From the NCBI GenBank assembly GCA_034509425.1, contig JAVTVJ010000012.1, positions 10,823,001-10,887,000 on the forward strand: a stretch of 64,000 nt of DNA. Reading direction: 5' to 3'. How positions within the stretch are numbered: position 1 is the first letter of the stretch; every line of letters starts with the position of its first letter. Positions 40,676 through 53,538 of the stretch are shown piece after piece. Below the pieces are notes generated by a model. It searched no databases and was not told where the DNA came from. It saw nothing but the letters and a program-made list of their open reading frames with translations. The position numbers and the translations under genes were made by a program. The DNA is from Eopsaltria australis (lineage: Eukaryota > Chordata > Aves > Passeriformes > Petroicidae).

Positions 40676-43326
40676 GATGTGGGAATGTTCTAAATGTGGC
40701 ACTTTCGAAGAAAATGTTTCCTGGATAGCTCCATGACTTACAAACCTGCAAAGGGTCAAGGAAAATGAAGGATGGGTTCCAATAGGGTGTCAATGTATAG
40801 AAATCCTAAGCTGTGAAGACTTGATAGTGTATTTGATATAGATATAGGTATAGATATGTACATAAGAGTGCAGGGAAAAAAGAAAACTCAGAAGAGATTA
40901 AAGAAGGAAAGACAGGAAGCTAATCTTTGAGAATGGTGAGGAAGCAAACAGGATGTTTTAAAGAAGCTATGGGAGTTGTCAGGAAGGGAGAGAGTAGAAG
41001 AAAAATAATAAAATAAGCATCAGTTAATTTTGCCAGCAGACCAGGATAATTAGGTAACTGTGGAAAGAAGAGTTTGGGCATCAAGGAGCCTGTTGCTCTC
41101 TTTTTGCAGTAGCACTTTCAGTATGTTTGCTTTGAAGTTTTACAGTCTGTATTTAGACAGTATCCATAGGTAACTGACGCTCTGTGCATATGCATAAATG
41201 TTTCATTTCAGTATAAAACTGTGGTGTTTGTTGGAATAACCATGCCCGTTGAAAATTATGTCTTTTTATTGATCTTTTGGTATTCATCACATTTATCTGT
41301 CACTTTGAACTTACCTGTTACCTGTGCATTTTAGTTTAGCCATATCCTTGATCCGACTGCTTTTCTTTCATGACATTGGTGTTTTCGCCATCTCAAGGTC
41401 ATGTTGACACAAATATAATCAGAAATTCAGATTTTTGAGTTTCAACAAGATAATGTTTCTCTACAGTAGCTACAAACCAGAACATCAGAGCAGCGAAGGC
41501 CTTACAGTATCCCCTGGGTGAAAGAGGTTTGATCGATTCCTCATAAAACAACAGTGAAGGAAAAAGTGTACAGAGTAGTGAAGTATAAATAGCAAAATGC
41601 AATTTTAAAATTATTCTGGTCATTGAAAACTGACCCAAGTTGTTATAAACTAGATTCTGTAATTTTAGCCATTTGAGGCTGTACTTAAGCACCTAAATAT
41701 AACTGACCTGTTCTTCAGAGGTGCTCAAAAGCGAGAGTGGGTGTAACACAGTGACAGGATCTGATCAGGGGAGTGATGTGCTCTCACAAGCAGGAGAAAG
41801 ACGATTATTTTCCCAGAACTAATCTGTGTGGTCTGGAGTGAAATAAGGTGAGCCCCAGGACAGCAGGAGGGGAGGTGTCTGTCTGGCTTGATGTTTATAG
41901 GAAGTTGAAGTGTAATTCAGCAGCTTAGAACTAACATACTTCTGAGCCTCTACTCCTGTGCCTCAGAATACACTAGTATTTTTGGGTGTGAGTATTTGAA
42001 GTTGGGCATGTAAAGTGTATGTGTTGAGTCGGAATAATTTTTTTAGTCTCCCTGTAATTTGTTTAAAAATAAATTCTGTGGGTGTATATAAAGTGATACG
42101 GCTTACATTTATCTTACATGTGTTTATATAATATCTGTATGTTTAAAAAGAATATATAAAGAGTAATGATCATCATTCGCTGTTTGGAGATTCCCCATGG
42201 GGGGAAGTTATGGTATGAATGAATACTTATAGTAAATAGAACGTGTGTGAACTGGCTGGCTGTGGATGTTAAAGAAGTGAGTTTGGGTGGAGGCTGCAAG
42301 GAGGTTACTGTTCCAGCCTGAAGGGACATAATAGCAGTGCAAACAAATGCCATTACATGTAAGCAGGTCCCTGGTAAGGGCCTAGACTAACAACTGTGTT
42401 TGGTAGTCCTGCATCTCACAGTGGAAGAGGAAAATCCTGAGACCTGCTAAGGACACTCTTGCTTTGGTGGTGCCTGGGCAGTGCTTCTCTGCTGTTGGTT
42501 CAGCTGTGTGCCCTGTGCTGAGCAGTGTGCAGAAACATGCCTGGATAGAAAACAAGTACTCAGTTGTAACTTAAAATCTTGTTGGCCAGAGCTGCAGTTT
42601 TGGATACAGAGCCGAGTTGAACGGCCCAGTGAAAGGTCTTGTCTGTAGTGGTCAGTACCTACGGGTTTGGTGTCAGTGGCATCAGCACATGTTGGGTGAG
42701 GGAGGCATGGGACTGCTGCCAGGCTGCGTGACAGGGTCATCAATGGCCAGAGACAGGGTCTAATTGGTGCTGTGGAGATAATGCCTCTTCTCTTTCTCTT
42801 CCTGGTAAATACATATTTGCAGTTAATATTTTGTTTTACAGAGATGGGGGGCCAAGATATTGCTGCTCAGAAAGTGAACTGGGATGATAAAATACTGTGA
42901 ACTGTGATCTTGCAGTGAAGTACTTGTGTTCTGTTTATCTGTTAGGGGTCATTGTTTCTTTTTTTAGACAGAATAGTTACAATCTGTGCTCATAGCTGGT
43001 TTTGACTCTAAGCACATGCACTCGCAGCAGAACAGCAATTACAAAATAAATGTGATTCAGTTGTACAAGGAATGATCTGCAGCAACTAGGTCAGGCAGTG
43101 GCTTTGGCAAGCCATGTTATCATTGTTTGCCATGAAAATAGCATTGGAAATAGAATGGCACTCAGAAGACTCGAGGCTGAGGTGTCCAAGGTAAGCAGTG
43201 TACTGCACAAGCCTCTCTAATGGTTTTTCAGTACATTGAAAAGTTTGAGTTCCAAATTTTGCTCCTATATTTTTCCAACTTTTCCTTAAAAAGAAAAAAA
43301 CGTTCTATGTTTTGTTTTGTTTTTAG

Positions 43327-43435
43327 TCCCTTCGGGAGTGATACAAAATGGAGCTCGAGTACTGAGTAGAGGAATATTTCCTGGAGCCAGGCCATTGCCA
43401 ATCAACCCTATAGGAAGCATGGCTGTCGCAGTAAG
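43327..43435 (+). CDS. FOXN3: FOXN3 penultimate coding exon, 109 nt
   Basis: The acceptor follows a long T-rich tract and ends ttttag at 43321-43326. The donor is AAG|gtaagag at 43436. The first two bases complete the Phe codon begun in the 66-nt exon, and the last two bases AG join the G of the last exon to make Arg. The translation contains [20 protein letters not shown] followed by a proline- and alanine-containing stretch ending in SMAVAV. I recognise this as the linker of FOXN3 between the forkhead domain and the Ser-rich tail. It is probably disordered and has no catalytic or DNA-binding motif. The strong T-tract and near-consensus donor suggest constitutive inclusion, unlike the preceding cassette exon, whose pyrimidine tract is shorter. 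A shadow reading frame on the opposite strand covers this exon and has no support of its own. Confidence 0.95.
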
Positions 43436-46400
43436 GTAAGAGTGGATCATTGTGGGACCTGTGTTAAATAAATTAGTATTTTTCAGAAAATGTAAAAGTA
43501 TATGTAAGCTCTGGTAAATGGGTGTTTGCCAATGCTTCTGGGGTTCTAAATGGAATAAAACTCTGCCACCTAAAATTCTTGGGGTATCGTCCTTTGCAAG
43601 ATAGTCATGGCTTATCTGTTGCACAGTGGTTTGTGAAAAGCAGTTTTATTTTCACTAGCAAATTGCAGGCAGTTTGTGGTCAGAATCTCCTATAGTGGCC
43701 TGTTTTTCTAAGTGCAAATGCTTTTTCCTGCTCCTTCCCTCTCTCCCTTTTCTTAAAGACTTTTTCCTGGATTACGTACCAGAGAGAAGAGTATCAATAA
43801 TATTACAGCAAATCCTGAAAGCTATTTGAACATACAGCTATCATTTTGTTATTAACTTGGATCATGTGAGACAGTTTCTTTCACTGCAGTTTTATTTGAA
43901 GGTTATACTGAAACATTCAAGGGTAAAATGTTGTTTAAGATACTCAACTCAGGAAGCAGGGCAGTAAGAGACATCTAGTGATGGCAGTAAGAACTGTGGT
44001 TCAGTGGTTTGTTTTGCTTAAGCAGTGCTGGTTTATTGGTGGAAGAAAAATTTGCCTCGGGTGTAGCTCCATTTTCAGTCAGTCACAACAGAGATTAATT
44101 TGATCAAGTGTACTGCCAGTGCCCTCCTCTTTCAGAACTCTCAGTATCTGCAAAAGCTATTTCAGCTCAGGCAGTTGGGTATTCTGGGTGGGGTTTCATA
44201 ATTAGTGATGATCTCGCTTTACAACGCTGTTCCAATTACACTCTCTTTTCTCAGGAAAGGGCTGCAAAGCAGTGAAATAAAGTATCTTGGTAGGTCTTAT
44301 TTCATTATTATTTACATGAGGTTTTTTTTATTTTTTATCTCTTTTCAGAATCAGTGTCTAGCCCTTTGGGTGCAGTATTTCCATCCAGTAAATGGAGAGA
44401 AAGACAGAGAGAGCCTATGACATTCATGTACTCTTGATGCTTAAAATGCATAGAGGGGAAGACACTAATTGGAATAAAATCCATATTTTTTTATGAGAAA
44501 GTTCTTCAGCTGTTTCTCCCATTTGCTACACTGAAGGGATGCAACCCCAAGGGTCATCCTCCAGAGTTCTGCGGAGTTCCTCTCCATCTCTCTTTACCAC
44601 AGCTTGGCCTTGCTAGCAGTAGGGGTCAGCTCTCTGCATCAGCTTTGCCACTGGCTTTACCCAGGACTTCTATTCTGCCCCAGCGGGGACTGCAGAGCCC
44701 TGGCACTACTCGATCATTGATTATATATCATTTTTAGGAGGTGTACAGGCTAAATGGAGGACATAGTGGTCTCAATATTCTCTCTAGAGTTTATCTGCAT
44801 TTCCTGCTTAGATTCTGTTTCATGATCAGAATTGACTCACGGAGGAGATAGAATTGTTTTACTTCCAAGGCCACTTGAAAACTTACTTCTGTGTAGGCAT
44901 CCTCAAATTGCTGTGTTGTAAAGCTGTCTATAGTTGAATTTTATATGTTTTCAAAGGACTGTTTCTCATGTTTTTTTCCCAGCAGGTAGAGAATGGGATC
45001 TTTACCAGCTACCTGTTAATGTAGAGATGGGAAATGAGGGATTTTACCCCTCCCTTGCTTACGTTCTTTTTGCTCTGTCTCACAGAAGAGCATTTATAAT
45101 TAGTTAATGCAGACATTTCTAATTCTTTTTATTCTCTTCTCCAGCCTTAGGCAGTATTAGAAATAGCTTGCTATGAATATATTCCTGGTGTGCATAATGT
45201 CTGCTCATATTTAAAATCTCCTGCAATATCCCCTCTTTTAATTCTTGAAAGGCAGAGGGAGGCACAGACAAGAGGCTTTGAAAGCTTTTGAGAAGTTAGG
45301 GGACTCTCTTCAACAGAGCGAGTTCAGCAGGCAGTTTTGTCTTGTTTCCCTCAGGGATAATACGATTCAGAATTTCTTTAGAAAGAAGATCAATCTGGAT
45401 TCACAATGCCTCTTAGAACATCATCTGGTCCTCTCAAAACTGGATACCTCTGTTATCAGTTCCTGTGAAAATTACACCGTTTCTTGGTGCCAACCCCTCT
45501 CCTCAGATGCACAGGACTAAATAGGACCTGTCATGTTGAGCTTTCATGGTGTCTCATGAGAATAACTTCTGCTTATAATGTGCAGCAGGGGAAATTTACC
45601 ACAACATCCATGCGGTCTTCTTTTGCAATTCAAGAGTAGGAGGACTGCTAAGATTGAGCTGTCATTCCTGCACAGAGGATGATGGTCCAGTCAAGCTGGC
45701 AGGGGATATTTTCAGACTTATTTAGGTGCAGGAAGGTTTATTTTCCCTGCTAGTTTTTACTGGGAGGGAGGTCTGGGCAGCCATGGGAGGTGGTACAGTC
45801 TCCTGTTTTCTGCTGAAATTGTGTGCCTCTATCTATATATTGAGAAACCAGACAGCTTCTTTCTAAGACTTTTTAAATCAAATGTCTCTTTTCTTGAGAA
45901 GTGTTCCTTCGATGCTGTAAATGAAAGGCCTAAAGCCATCTGAAGAAGGTCGTTTTCATCATTTTCCTAGGGGACCATTAGCATTTTCTTGGTAGCAGAT
46001 AGTTGTGTAATAAATGAAACCTCTTAACTGTTACTCTTTAGTTACCACATGTAGGAATCACAGGTTCTTCTGTAAGGTGCTGTTCTGTTGGCACTTCCTT
46101 GCTGTCTGAGCTGTTTATTTCATTTTGGGTCTTTTTCCTCAATATCTTAATGGTCTTTAGTTTTGTTGTCCCCCAAGCTGCAAATTACTTGCAATATGTT
46201 GTCCTGTTGTGCAGTGCCATTAGTGCTAAAACACAGTAACAAAAAGTTTGGTCTTGGGTTAAATTCACAGTTGTAGTTAGGTGGGATGTTTTACCTAATC
46301 TGTTATTCAGAAAGGAGGCCAAAACGATAGCATTGGACTAAGAAACTGAAATCTGTGATTTCTGGTGTGTTAGCTCCCATCAGTAGAAAAGTTTACTGTG

Positions 46401-47808
46401 CTGTTCATCTTCAACAGTGTGACTGAATGCATTGGCATATTTTGTTCCTGCACAAGGTATTGATGTATTGCTCTTCCCTTGTAATTACATGTACTTGCTT
46501 TATATTTTATATAGAAAATAAGGTGCAGTTGAATTAAGTACTTCAGGTTAAGAAAACCCTCCTGAAAATTATTTAGCAAACATGACTTTCCATGAATAAA
46601 ATATTGCAGTTGAGAAGATCAGCATTATTTTGTAGTGCATTTGGCTTAAATTGCACAAATAGGCCTTTCATTCCAAACTAATCTGCAAATGGAAAGGCAT
46701 CCCACACTATTTTTACTTTGAAAATCATCCTCTGGTGTTAAATCTCCACAGCAGAGCGTAATTGGATGTGTTTTGACAGTAGCTTTTTATTTACTTTATT
46801 CACACCACTTTTAGCTTGTTTACCATCCATATTTTCCATGTTGTGGCTGACAAGTCTAAGACCCACCCAAAAACAGCAGGGAAAAATAACGCTTCAAAGC
46901 TGCACAACGTGTAGCATGTCTCTAGCATGAGATCCATCATATTTTGGGGATAATTTTGGCAGACCATATCCCCAAATAGCTCCCTGAGAGAATCTAAAAG
47001 CAAATGCAGTGATAGTCTGGATATGTAGAAAAGAAAATACTGGCAGAGGTATTCAATGAAAGCAGGCAAAGCCTGTTCCTCACATTCAGCAAGGAGTTGG
47101 TTGTGAAAGTGGGCTCTTGGTCTTCCTATCATCATCCATTGGAAAATACCTTTTAAATGTTTTCCTAGGAGGGCCCTGTGTTGCTTTGGTAGGAACAGTC
47201 TCTGTCAAAGTGGCCAGTGCATATGACATTACGTGTCTTGGCAAGGTGCACAAAGCTTTTACCAAATACAATCACCTTCCACAGGAGTCAGGTATTACCT
47301 GTTATATCAACCCTTGGGAGAAGCACAGGCTTGGAAGTTGATCTAACATTTGAGACTACGTAATGTCTATTTTACCATGATATTTGTGTTTTCCTCCAGT
47401 TATCTATGGTGTATGGGTGGTTTGTGGCTGTGTCCAAGTCCTCGTGCTGTGTAGTAGAACTACTGAGCCTAAAAGTCTCATCTGCCTAATGTGGGCAGAT
47501 CCACTGAGGCGAGGTTGATGGAAATTCACCCCACAGAGAATCTTACCAGCTGTTTAGAATAGGCCTTGTAATTTGATTCAGGTTATTTTGCAGAAGATGT
47601 TTTATAACATATCCTTGGTAATTTTTTTCTAAAACTTCTTTGTATGCTACATATGCCTAGGTAATAGGTTAGATTACTTTTGGTACTGTTTGTTAGAAAT
47701 AGCTTGGGTTTTAAGTTACTGCGGGTTAAAAATAAAAATCAATGGGAAATTACATGGGGTTTTTCCCATTTTATCCAATTCTTTTTCACCAAACATTTGT
47801 AGTTTCTC

Positions 47809-48369
47809 TGTCCTGGTTTTGGCTGGGATGGAGTTCATTTTCTTCCTAGTAGCAAGTACAGAGCTGTGTGTTGGATTTAGTACGAGAATGACATTGATAA
47901 TGCTGATGCTTTAGTTGCTGAGCAGCACTTGTCCCAAGTCAAGGACTTGTCAGTTTCCCATGCTCCACCAGTGAGCAGGTGCACAAGAACCTGAGGGAGC
48001 AGGGGCAGGACAGGTGACCTGAACTGGCCAAAGGGATATTCCAAACCACAGAGCATCATGGCCAGTATATAAACTGGGAGAGTTGGCAGGGAGGAGCTGA
48101 TCACTCCTGAGGGATGGGTTGAGTTGGGAGCAGTTGTGTTGTGCATCCCTTGTCTTTCTTGTGTTTTATTCCTCTTTTTGTTACCTCTCTTTTCTTCACC
48201 ATCTTTGTCATCCTTGTTTTTACTGCTTTTGTTATTATTTACTCTATTTCTAAGTGTTCTTATCTCAACTCATGGTTACCTTTTTCCGATTCTCCTCCCA
48301 ATCCCACCTGGAGAGGGAAGAACAAGCAGCTGCATGGTACATAGTTGCTGGCTGGGTTAAACACAGACA
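47809..48369 (+). mobile_element. Solo LTR of an endogenous retrovirus (ERVL-like, avian)
   Basis: The element begins TGTCCTGGTTTTGGCTGGGA and ends GGGTTAAACACAGACA, which gives the TG...CA ends of a retroviral LTR over 561 bp. Internal sequence matches what I recall of an LTR family abundant in neoavian genomes, including the stretch around ggatttagta, the block with aagggatattcca, and a TATA box TATATAAA at 48066-48073 followed by the gggagagttggc region. No gag, pol or env remains flank it, so it is a solo LTR left by recombination. Flanking pentamers TTCTC and TTTTC agree at four of five positions, suggesting a slightly mutated 5-bp target duplication. It lies in sense orientation in the last FOXN3 intron. 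The exact family name needs a repeat-library comparison. Confidence 0.8.
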
Positions 48370-51300
48370 TTTTCAAGGAATTTCACACTTACCTGTAAAT
48401 TGCAAACAGGCTTCTCAAAGAATTTCCCTCAGTAAAAAAAATATTTCTATTCAAGTTTCCAAGATAAAATTTTTCTTCTTCATAAGGAAAGCAAGTGCAC
48501 CTGCACTGGCAGAGAAAGAAGCAGCTCTTCCTTGATTTTGAGGAATAAAAATAAACAACAAAAAACCTGCAGAAAAGCAATAAAACACCCCAAAACGCAA
48601 CACTAACAAGCCTTACCTACTTCATCATGAGTAAATTTTAACATACCCGTTCTTCTGCTATTAATGCTATAGTTCCTTATGCAGCTCCTGATCATTTGGG
48701 CATGACAAGAATGAGTTTTGTGCTTAACCTTATCTGAAGATGGAAAATGGTTATTTAGGATTATTTTCACTTTAAAATTATAAGGCAATTACTAGATCAT
48801 TCCTTGGGCATAGCTTTTATTATTGTGACTTTATTTCTCATGCTGGCTTTATTTTTGCTTCTATTTTCTTCCGTTGAAGCAGCCATTCAAGCGGTGATTA
48901 AATAAAACAAACATAAGAAGCATGTGCACAGTAGATGCCAAAGCACAAATACAATTATTATCATTCACTTACATTATCTGTGAATGATTATTTTTGCTTA
49001 GATAAAGCAATTGGTAGGTATTTCCATTCATAAATTCGTAATTGTATCTTCGTAGTGCTTATCACTGGTGTGTTCAGCTTAACAAACCCCAGATCATCCC
49101 TGTTGCATTGCATTCCCTTCCCCACCTCTAACGGGCAAGATGAGTTATCCTTGGGAGCTGAAGGAATCCTTTAGTAACTAAAGGACAATAATGCTGACTG
49201 ACTTGTTTCTTCTTTCTTTGCAAAATGCACAGGGCTCCATTTGTCTTAACCTCAGATCTGCTGTTGATACTGCTGGCAGTTCATGAATTGTATTTGCTGT
49301 AGTCCTTTGCATACAATTTTTCTCTGAAGTACCTTTGTAAGAGCTTCTGTCACTATTGTGAGCAACTCACTGTTGACTTTTAACTCAGTAACCCCTGACA
49401 GAATCTCATCATACAAGTGAGCACCACTTACTTTTCATATGCTTGCTCATCCTTCTGTCTGCTGGTCTGTAGTGGTTTTAAGAAGCAGTTCAACTAGCTG
49501 TAGCCAAAAGTTCTGACTGTCCTGAATTTCCCTTTGAAATAAAAAAGGTGATTTTTTTTTTTTTTTAGCGAACCTGGAACCTGTCAAAATCTACAAACCC
49601 AGCTTACCTGTACTGTTTTCTTTGTATCTTCTAACTGTGTGTTTCCAGTTACATACAAAAACTGTCATCTGTGGGTACACAGTATCTGTCATCCAGAAGG
49701 ATCAGAGGTAGATTAAGGTGATATTTAAACTCCACATAGGTTTTCTTTGTTCATCAAAGGAATATACCTGTCTAAAGTGTGGAATGCAGTAAGTATTTTT
49801 CAGCAAAACCTTTGCCATTTTGCAAACAGAATGTGATTACCTATCTTTCTTTCAAGCTAGCAGAGAAATTTAAGGAAGATATGCCTGTATTGGTAAAATG
49901 AGACTTACTTTTGTCTCATCCTGAGGAAGACCTCTTTGAAAGGCAGAGGCACTAGCACTGTGCAAAGGACATTATTTCCTTTAAGTTGAGACCCAGCTGC
50001 TGTGAGTCCCATCCGGCTTCTGATGACACTGGTAGCAGAATTCATATCCATTAGCAATGGGAATGAAGTCAGACTTTCAGAACTCCAAACTTCTATCTGC
50101 ACTGCTGGAGGATGGTGTCATTGAGCTACAATCAATTGGAAATACTCTGAAAAGAATCTGTGCACATTGCTTTTAGGCTCAGATCCCTCAAGCAAATAAG
50201 ATAGTCCATGTCAGTAGGATGAAAAGCTCTAGACACTGTCCCCTGGACTTTCCTGAAAGAGCAAGCCACTGCTTTAAAACATGAAAATACATCAGTTTCT
50301 GGAAATTTTGAAATAAAGTTCTGAACAAAAAAGGAGGGAAATGAGATATTACTGAAAATAAATTTCCCCTCATTGTTATAGTGAGTACAGAATTCAAAAA
50401 TACCTTTTCTTCCCCTCTGTAATTTAAAAATACTCAACATCAGAGCAAGCACATGTTAATCTATTATTGTTTCAGTAACCAAAGTAAGAGTTACAACCAG
50501 AACTGTGAGCAAAAATAGACTGAGCTAGCCAAAATATGTCTCCTGAAACCCAGGGGAGTTCTGTCCAGTGATGGTCTAGATTGAGCTAAGTAGCTCACAG
50601 ATTCATTTCGTAATGAATATATGATTGTGTAAGAGCAATGTAGAGCTTGAGAATGTCTCAGAAGCATGTGTGGAATATGAATTGTTTAGATACTAGTTCA
50701 TTCAACTCTTACTAATCTACTAATATCAGTTGTAAGTAATTCATCTAATGTTTGAGCTATTGCATATTAAGATACACATCAGATCAATTTACTTTCAGGG
50801 TACATGACTTTTGATGTTGTGAATATCCTAAAGCATTCTGCCTGTATAACTTTTTACTTTTCTGCAAATATCCTTTGCTAATTCTCTCCTTGACCTGCTT
50901 TCTCTTCCTTTTGTATTTCCTCAAGCAGAACTGGTTGGAAATCTTTCAAAATGTAAGTGAAACCCAAAGATTTTTCTGAGATGCTAACGCTATCCATTTC
51001 CTGACCAGTTCCACCATAGAAGCCTTTCTTCTGAAGTATATTGGTATTTCCTTTTCTCCCCCTTTTTTTTAAAGCAATTCATTTTTTGCACCTCTTTGTG
51101 AACTTCTGTTTTTCTTTACCAGCATCTCTGTTTGCAGACTTGCTGTGGGATGCTAACCCCATAGTACCCCCTCCCCTGGGACATCCCCCTGTACTCCCCG
51201 GGCATTTCATTCTATTTTTATGCTGATTTGGAGGAATTGGGATCTGGAATAAGTCCCATGGGCAGAGCTTCTTAATCCAAATTATAGCCCCATTATGTAA

Positions 51301-52600
51301 AGGCAACACTAGAGATTCAGGAGTAGGGCAAATCAGGGGTACTTCATTGCACATGGTTGTGCTGCTCCGTGGAGCTGTGACTTTCCTTGTATTGACAGTC
51401 TCTCAAGTACAAACTAACAAGAGTAGATCTAAATAGCATAAAAATGGGCATCTTGGTTTAAATCCCATCCATTGGAAGCCTTGTTCACTTACAGTCAGTA
51501 GGAGTCTCATTTGAGTTCCCACCTATTCTGTCCTGTATTTGTTTCCTTGGAGCAAGAATTGATTGTGATTTTTTAATGGAAAAATAGTAGCAAGTGATTT
51601 TTAGTGAGCCATATTGCACTGACTTTTAGCTGCCTAGTAAAATCAAGTAACTTTAATTTTATGCTAATTTATGATAATTTTTTACATCTTTAAATGTAAA
51701 TTTACCCTAAAAATGAAGAATCTGTCACTTAAAATGCATCACATGCTTCTTTGTAATGGCTGATCTTAAGGAGTTGGTTATAAATTCACCTTATAACTAG
51801 CTTAGTATGGATGATTTCTTCTTCTAAGGATTTGGCATCCTCTAATGACAACCCCTGCAGTTGCAAGCCATCACAGAGTAAATGCAGCTGGCTTGCTGCA
51901 CAATCATGAATGACATTGCACTTAGTTATTAATAATTGAAGGAGCTTTGTGTATTCCTTCTGGGTTCTGTATGGAATTTATGGATCATACATCTACTCAG
52001 AAATCTAGGCAAAAGTAATTTTGTTGAGCAAAAGAGGTTGGCAAGAGGCTTTCTTTGCTAATAAGTGTACCTTCTATTCTATACATTTCTTTGAAAACAC
52101 TGTAAATAACATCAATGAATTTACTGGCTTCTGGCATTGTCCTGTCACTGGTTCATAAATGCAAGGGGTTTTTTTTCTCAGTGAGCTCTTGCAGACAATG
52201 GCATTTAGATGAACAGGAACTGTGGAGTTACATACCACTCTCATTTTTCCCACCTTTCAACCTTACCTTTCAGAAATGGTGTCTCTGCTGTCTCTTGTGT
52301 AAGGAAACCAATACATGAGGCCCATTGTCTGAAAACTAAAGTACTTTCCCATTTTTTAAAGTAGAAGAGCAGTAATACTCTGGACTTGCCACTGTGCCAT
52401 TCCCCTTAAGAAGTATCTATGTTCAGTGTGTGCATTTAAGAAAGGAGTTTAATCCAACACTGCACCCAAGTGTACAAAAGCACTCCAGTAGTAGCACAAA
52501 GATGGCAGGCAGGCTTTAATCAGTTTATCATGTGATGGTTTAAACTGCCTTGCATTTTGTTGGATTTTTTTAACTGACAGAGAGGTTCAAGGCTGGTAAA

Positions 52601-52614
52601 CTGGCAGGTGGCAG
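52601..52614 (+). promoter_or_regulatory. CTCF-like core motif
   Basis: CTGGCAGGTGGCAG matches the CTCF core CCASNAGRKGGCRS at 12 of 14 positions; the mismatches are positions 2 and 3. It lies about 0.9 kb before the last exon. It is a weak motif call. Confidence 0.2.
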
Positions 52615-53538
52615 TGATGATGGCTTTACTCAATGACAAGCATCCTACTCTCCTCCTTTTCAGCAAGAGTTAAGCATTGCACAGAATCAATGCCTTCTTT
52701 AATAGTATTGTAAGTCTTGTATTCTGTTTTTTAGTCAGTGGCAATGCTCTATTACTTTTCACTCCAAAAAAAACCTGTTAGTTTTTAAATATATTAGGCT
52801 GCAGTAGTTCCCACAGCACAGGGTGCCATAAAACCAAAGGAGGAAATGACAGCTTCTAGAGAAAATCCAGATTTATTTTTTCTACTGCTTGTTTCTGAAC
52901 ACGTTCTAATATTTTCTTGGCAGCTAGTGGCTTAAGATTGTATTGCTTTTAAGGTTATTTATTAACTGATCAGAATCAGAACCATGACTGGACCTGGTTG
53001 CTCCTTCTCTTGGGAAGAGTCCTAAATAGAAGTTGTGCTACTTCCAGGTGAAACATTTCCTGTGCTTCGAATGCTAGGGTTGGAAAGTGTCTTTCAGAGG
53101 AGGCAAGGCATTGCCCCAGAAAGCTAGTATCTCTTCCCCATGTTTTTGGTAGTATCGCTTTATATGAAAAAGAGGAGGGGCTATTTATGCAACTTACCAG
53201 AGTTTATTTACCCAGTAGTTAAAATAATGTTGGAGATTTTTCTTTTTAATTTTTGGAAGTGTAAACTATTAATTGAAATTTAAATTACATCACCTATTTG
53301 TAACTATCCCCTACTTGTTCCTGCCTCTTGTGTATTTTGCATCTTTTGGCTTGTTTTGTATGTCAAGTCCAATCCACAAGCAATTAGGCTTTGAAACCAG
53401 CTTGCATGGACATTGCTTTGATAGTCATAGTTTCAGATTGTAATTTCAGTTTATCTGTCAGTTGGCTTTATCATCTTTTGCTTTGAAGCAGGATCACCTG
53501 TTTGTGGCTTCTAAGACTGCTTGGATTTGTTTTTACAG

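Larger units (their letters stand above)
32497..43326 (+). other. FOXN3: FOXN3 intron between the cassette exon and the penultimate exon
   Basis: The intron begins with gtgagt and ends with a T-rich tract plus ttttag. I find no further exon. Visible contents are a purine-rich (GA) stretch at about 32806-32845, a T-tract with GTTTT repeats at about 37605-37630, a pyrimidine-rich stretch at about 39908-39947, a short CR1-like snippet at 40427, a GT repeat at 40652 and a degenerate GATATA repeat near 40835-40860. TGCATG hexamers, the binding motif of RBFOX splicing factors, occur at 33639-33644 and 33876-33881, about 1.1-1.4 kb downstream of the cassette exon. The remainder is unremarkable AT-rich intron. 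Confidence 0.85.
43436..53538 (+). other. FOXN3: FOXN3 last intron
   Basis: The intron starts gtaagag and ends tttttacag. Its main content is the solo LTR at 47809-48369. A T-run lies at about 49553-49566 and a CTCF-like motif at 52601. The block at about 44490-45540 is somewhat richer in GC and may be an old degraded repeat, but I could not name it. The final 77 bases (53462-53538) are open in phase with the last exon from an ATG. I find no extra exons; the ORFs are short and overlap on both strands. Confidence 0.85.

Noticed and set aside
43286..43624. A 112-codon ORF on the - strand over the 109-nt exon
   Set aside because: It is antisense to a well-supported FOXN3 exon and has no family resemblance.
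47690..48535. Several short hydrophobic ORFs over the LTR
   Set aside because: They fall in LTR sequence rich in CTTT/TTTT and do not resemble gag, pol or env. The element is a solo LTR.
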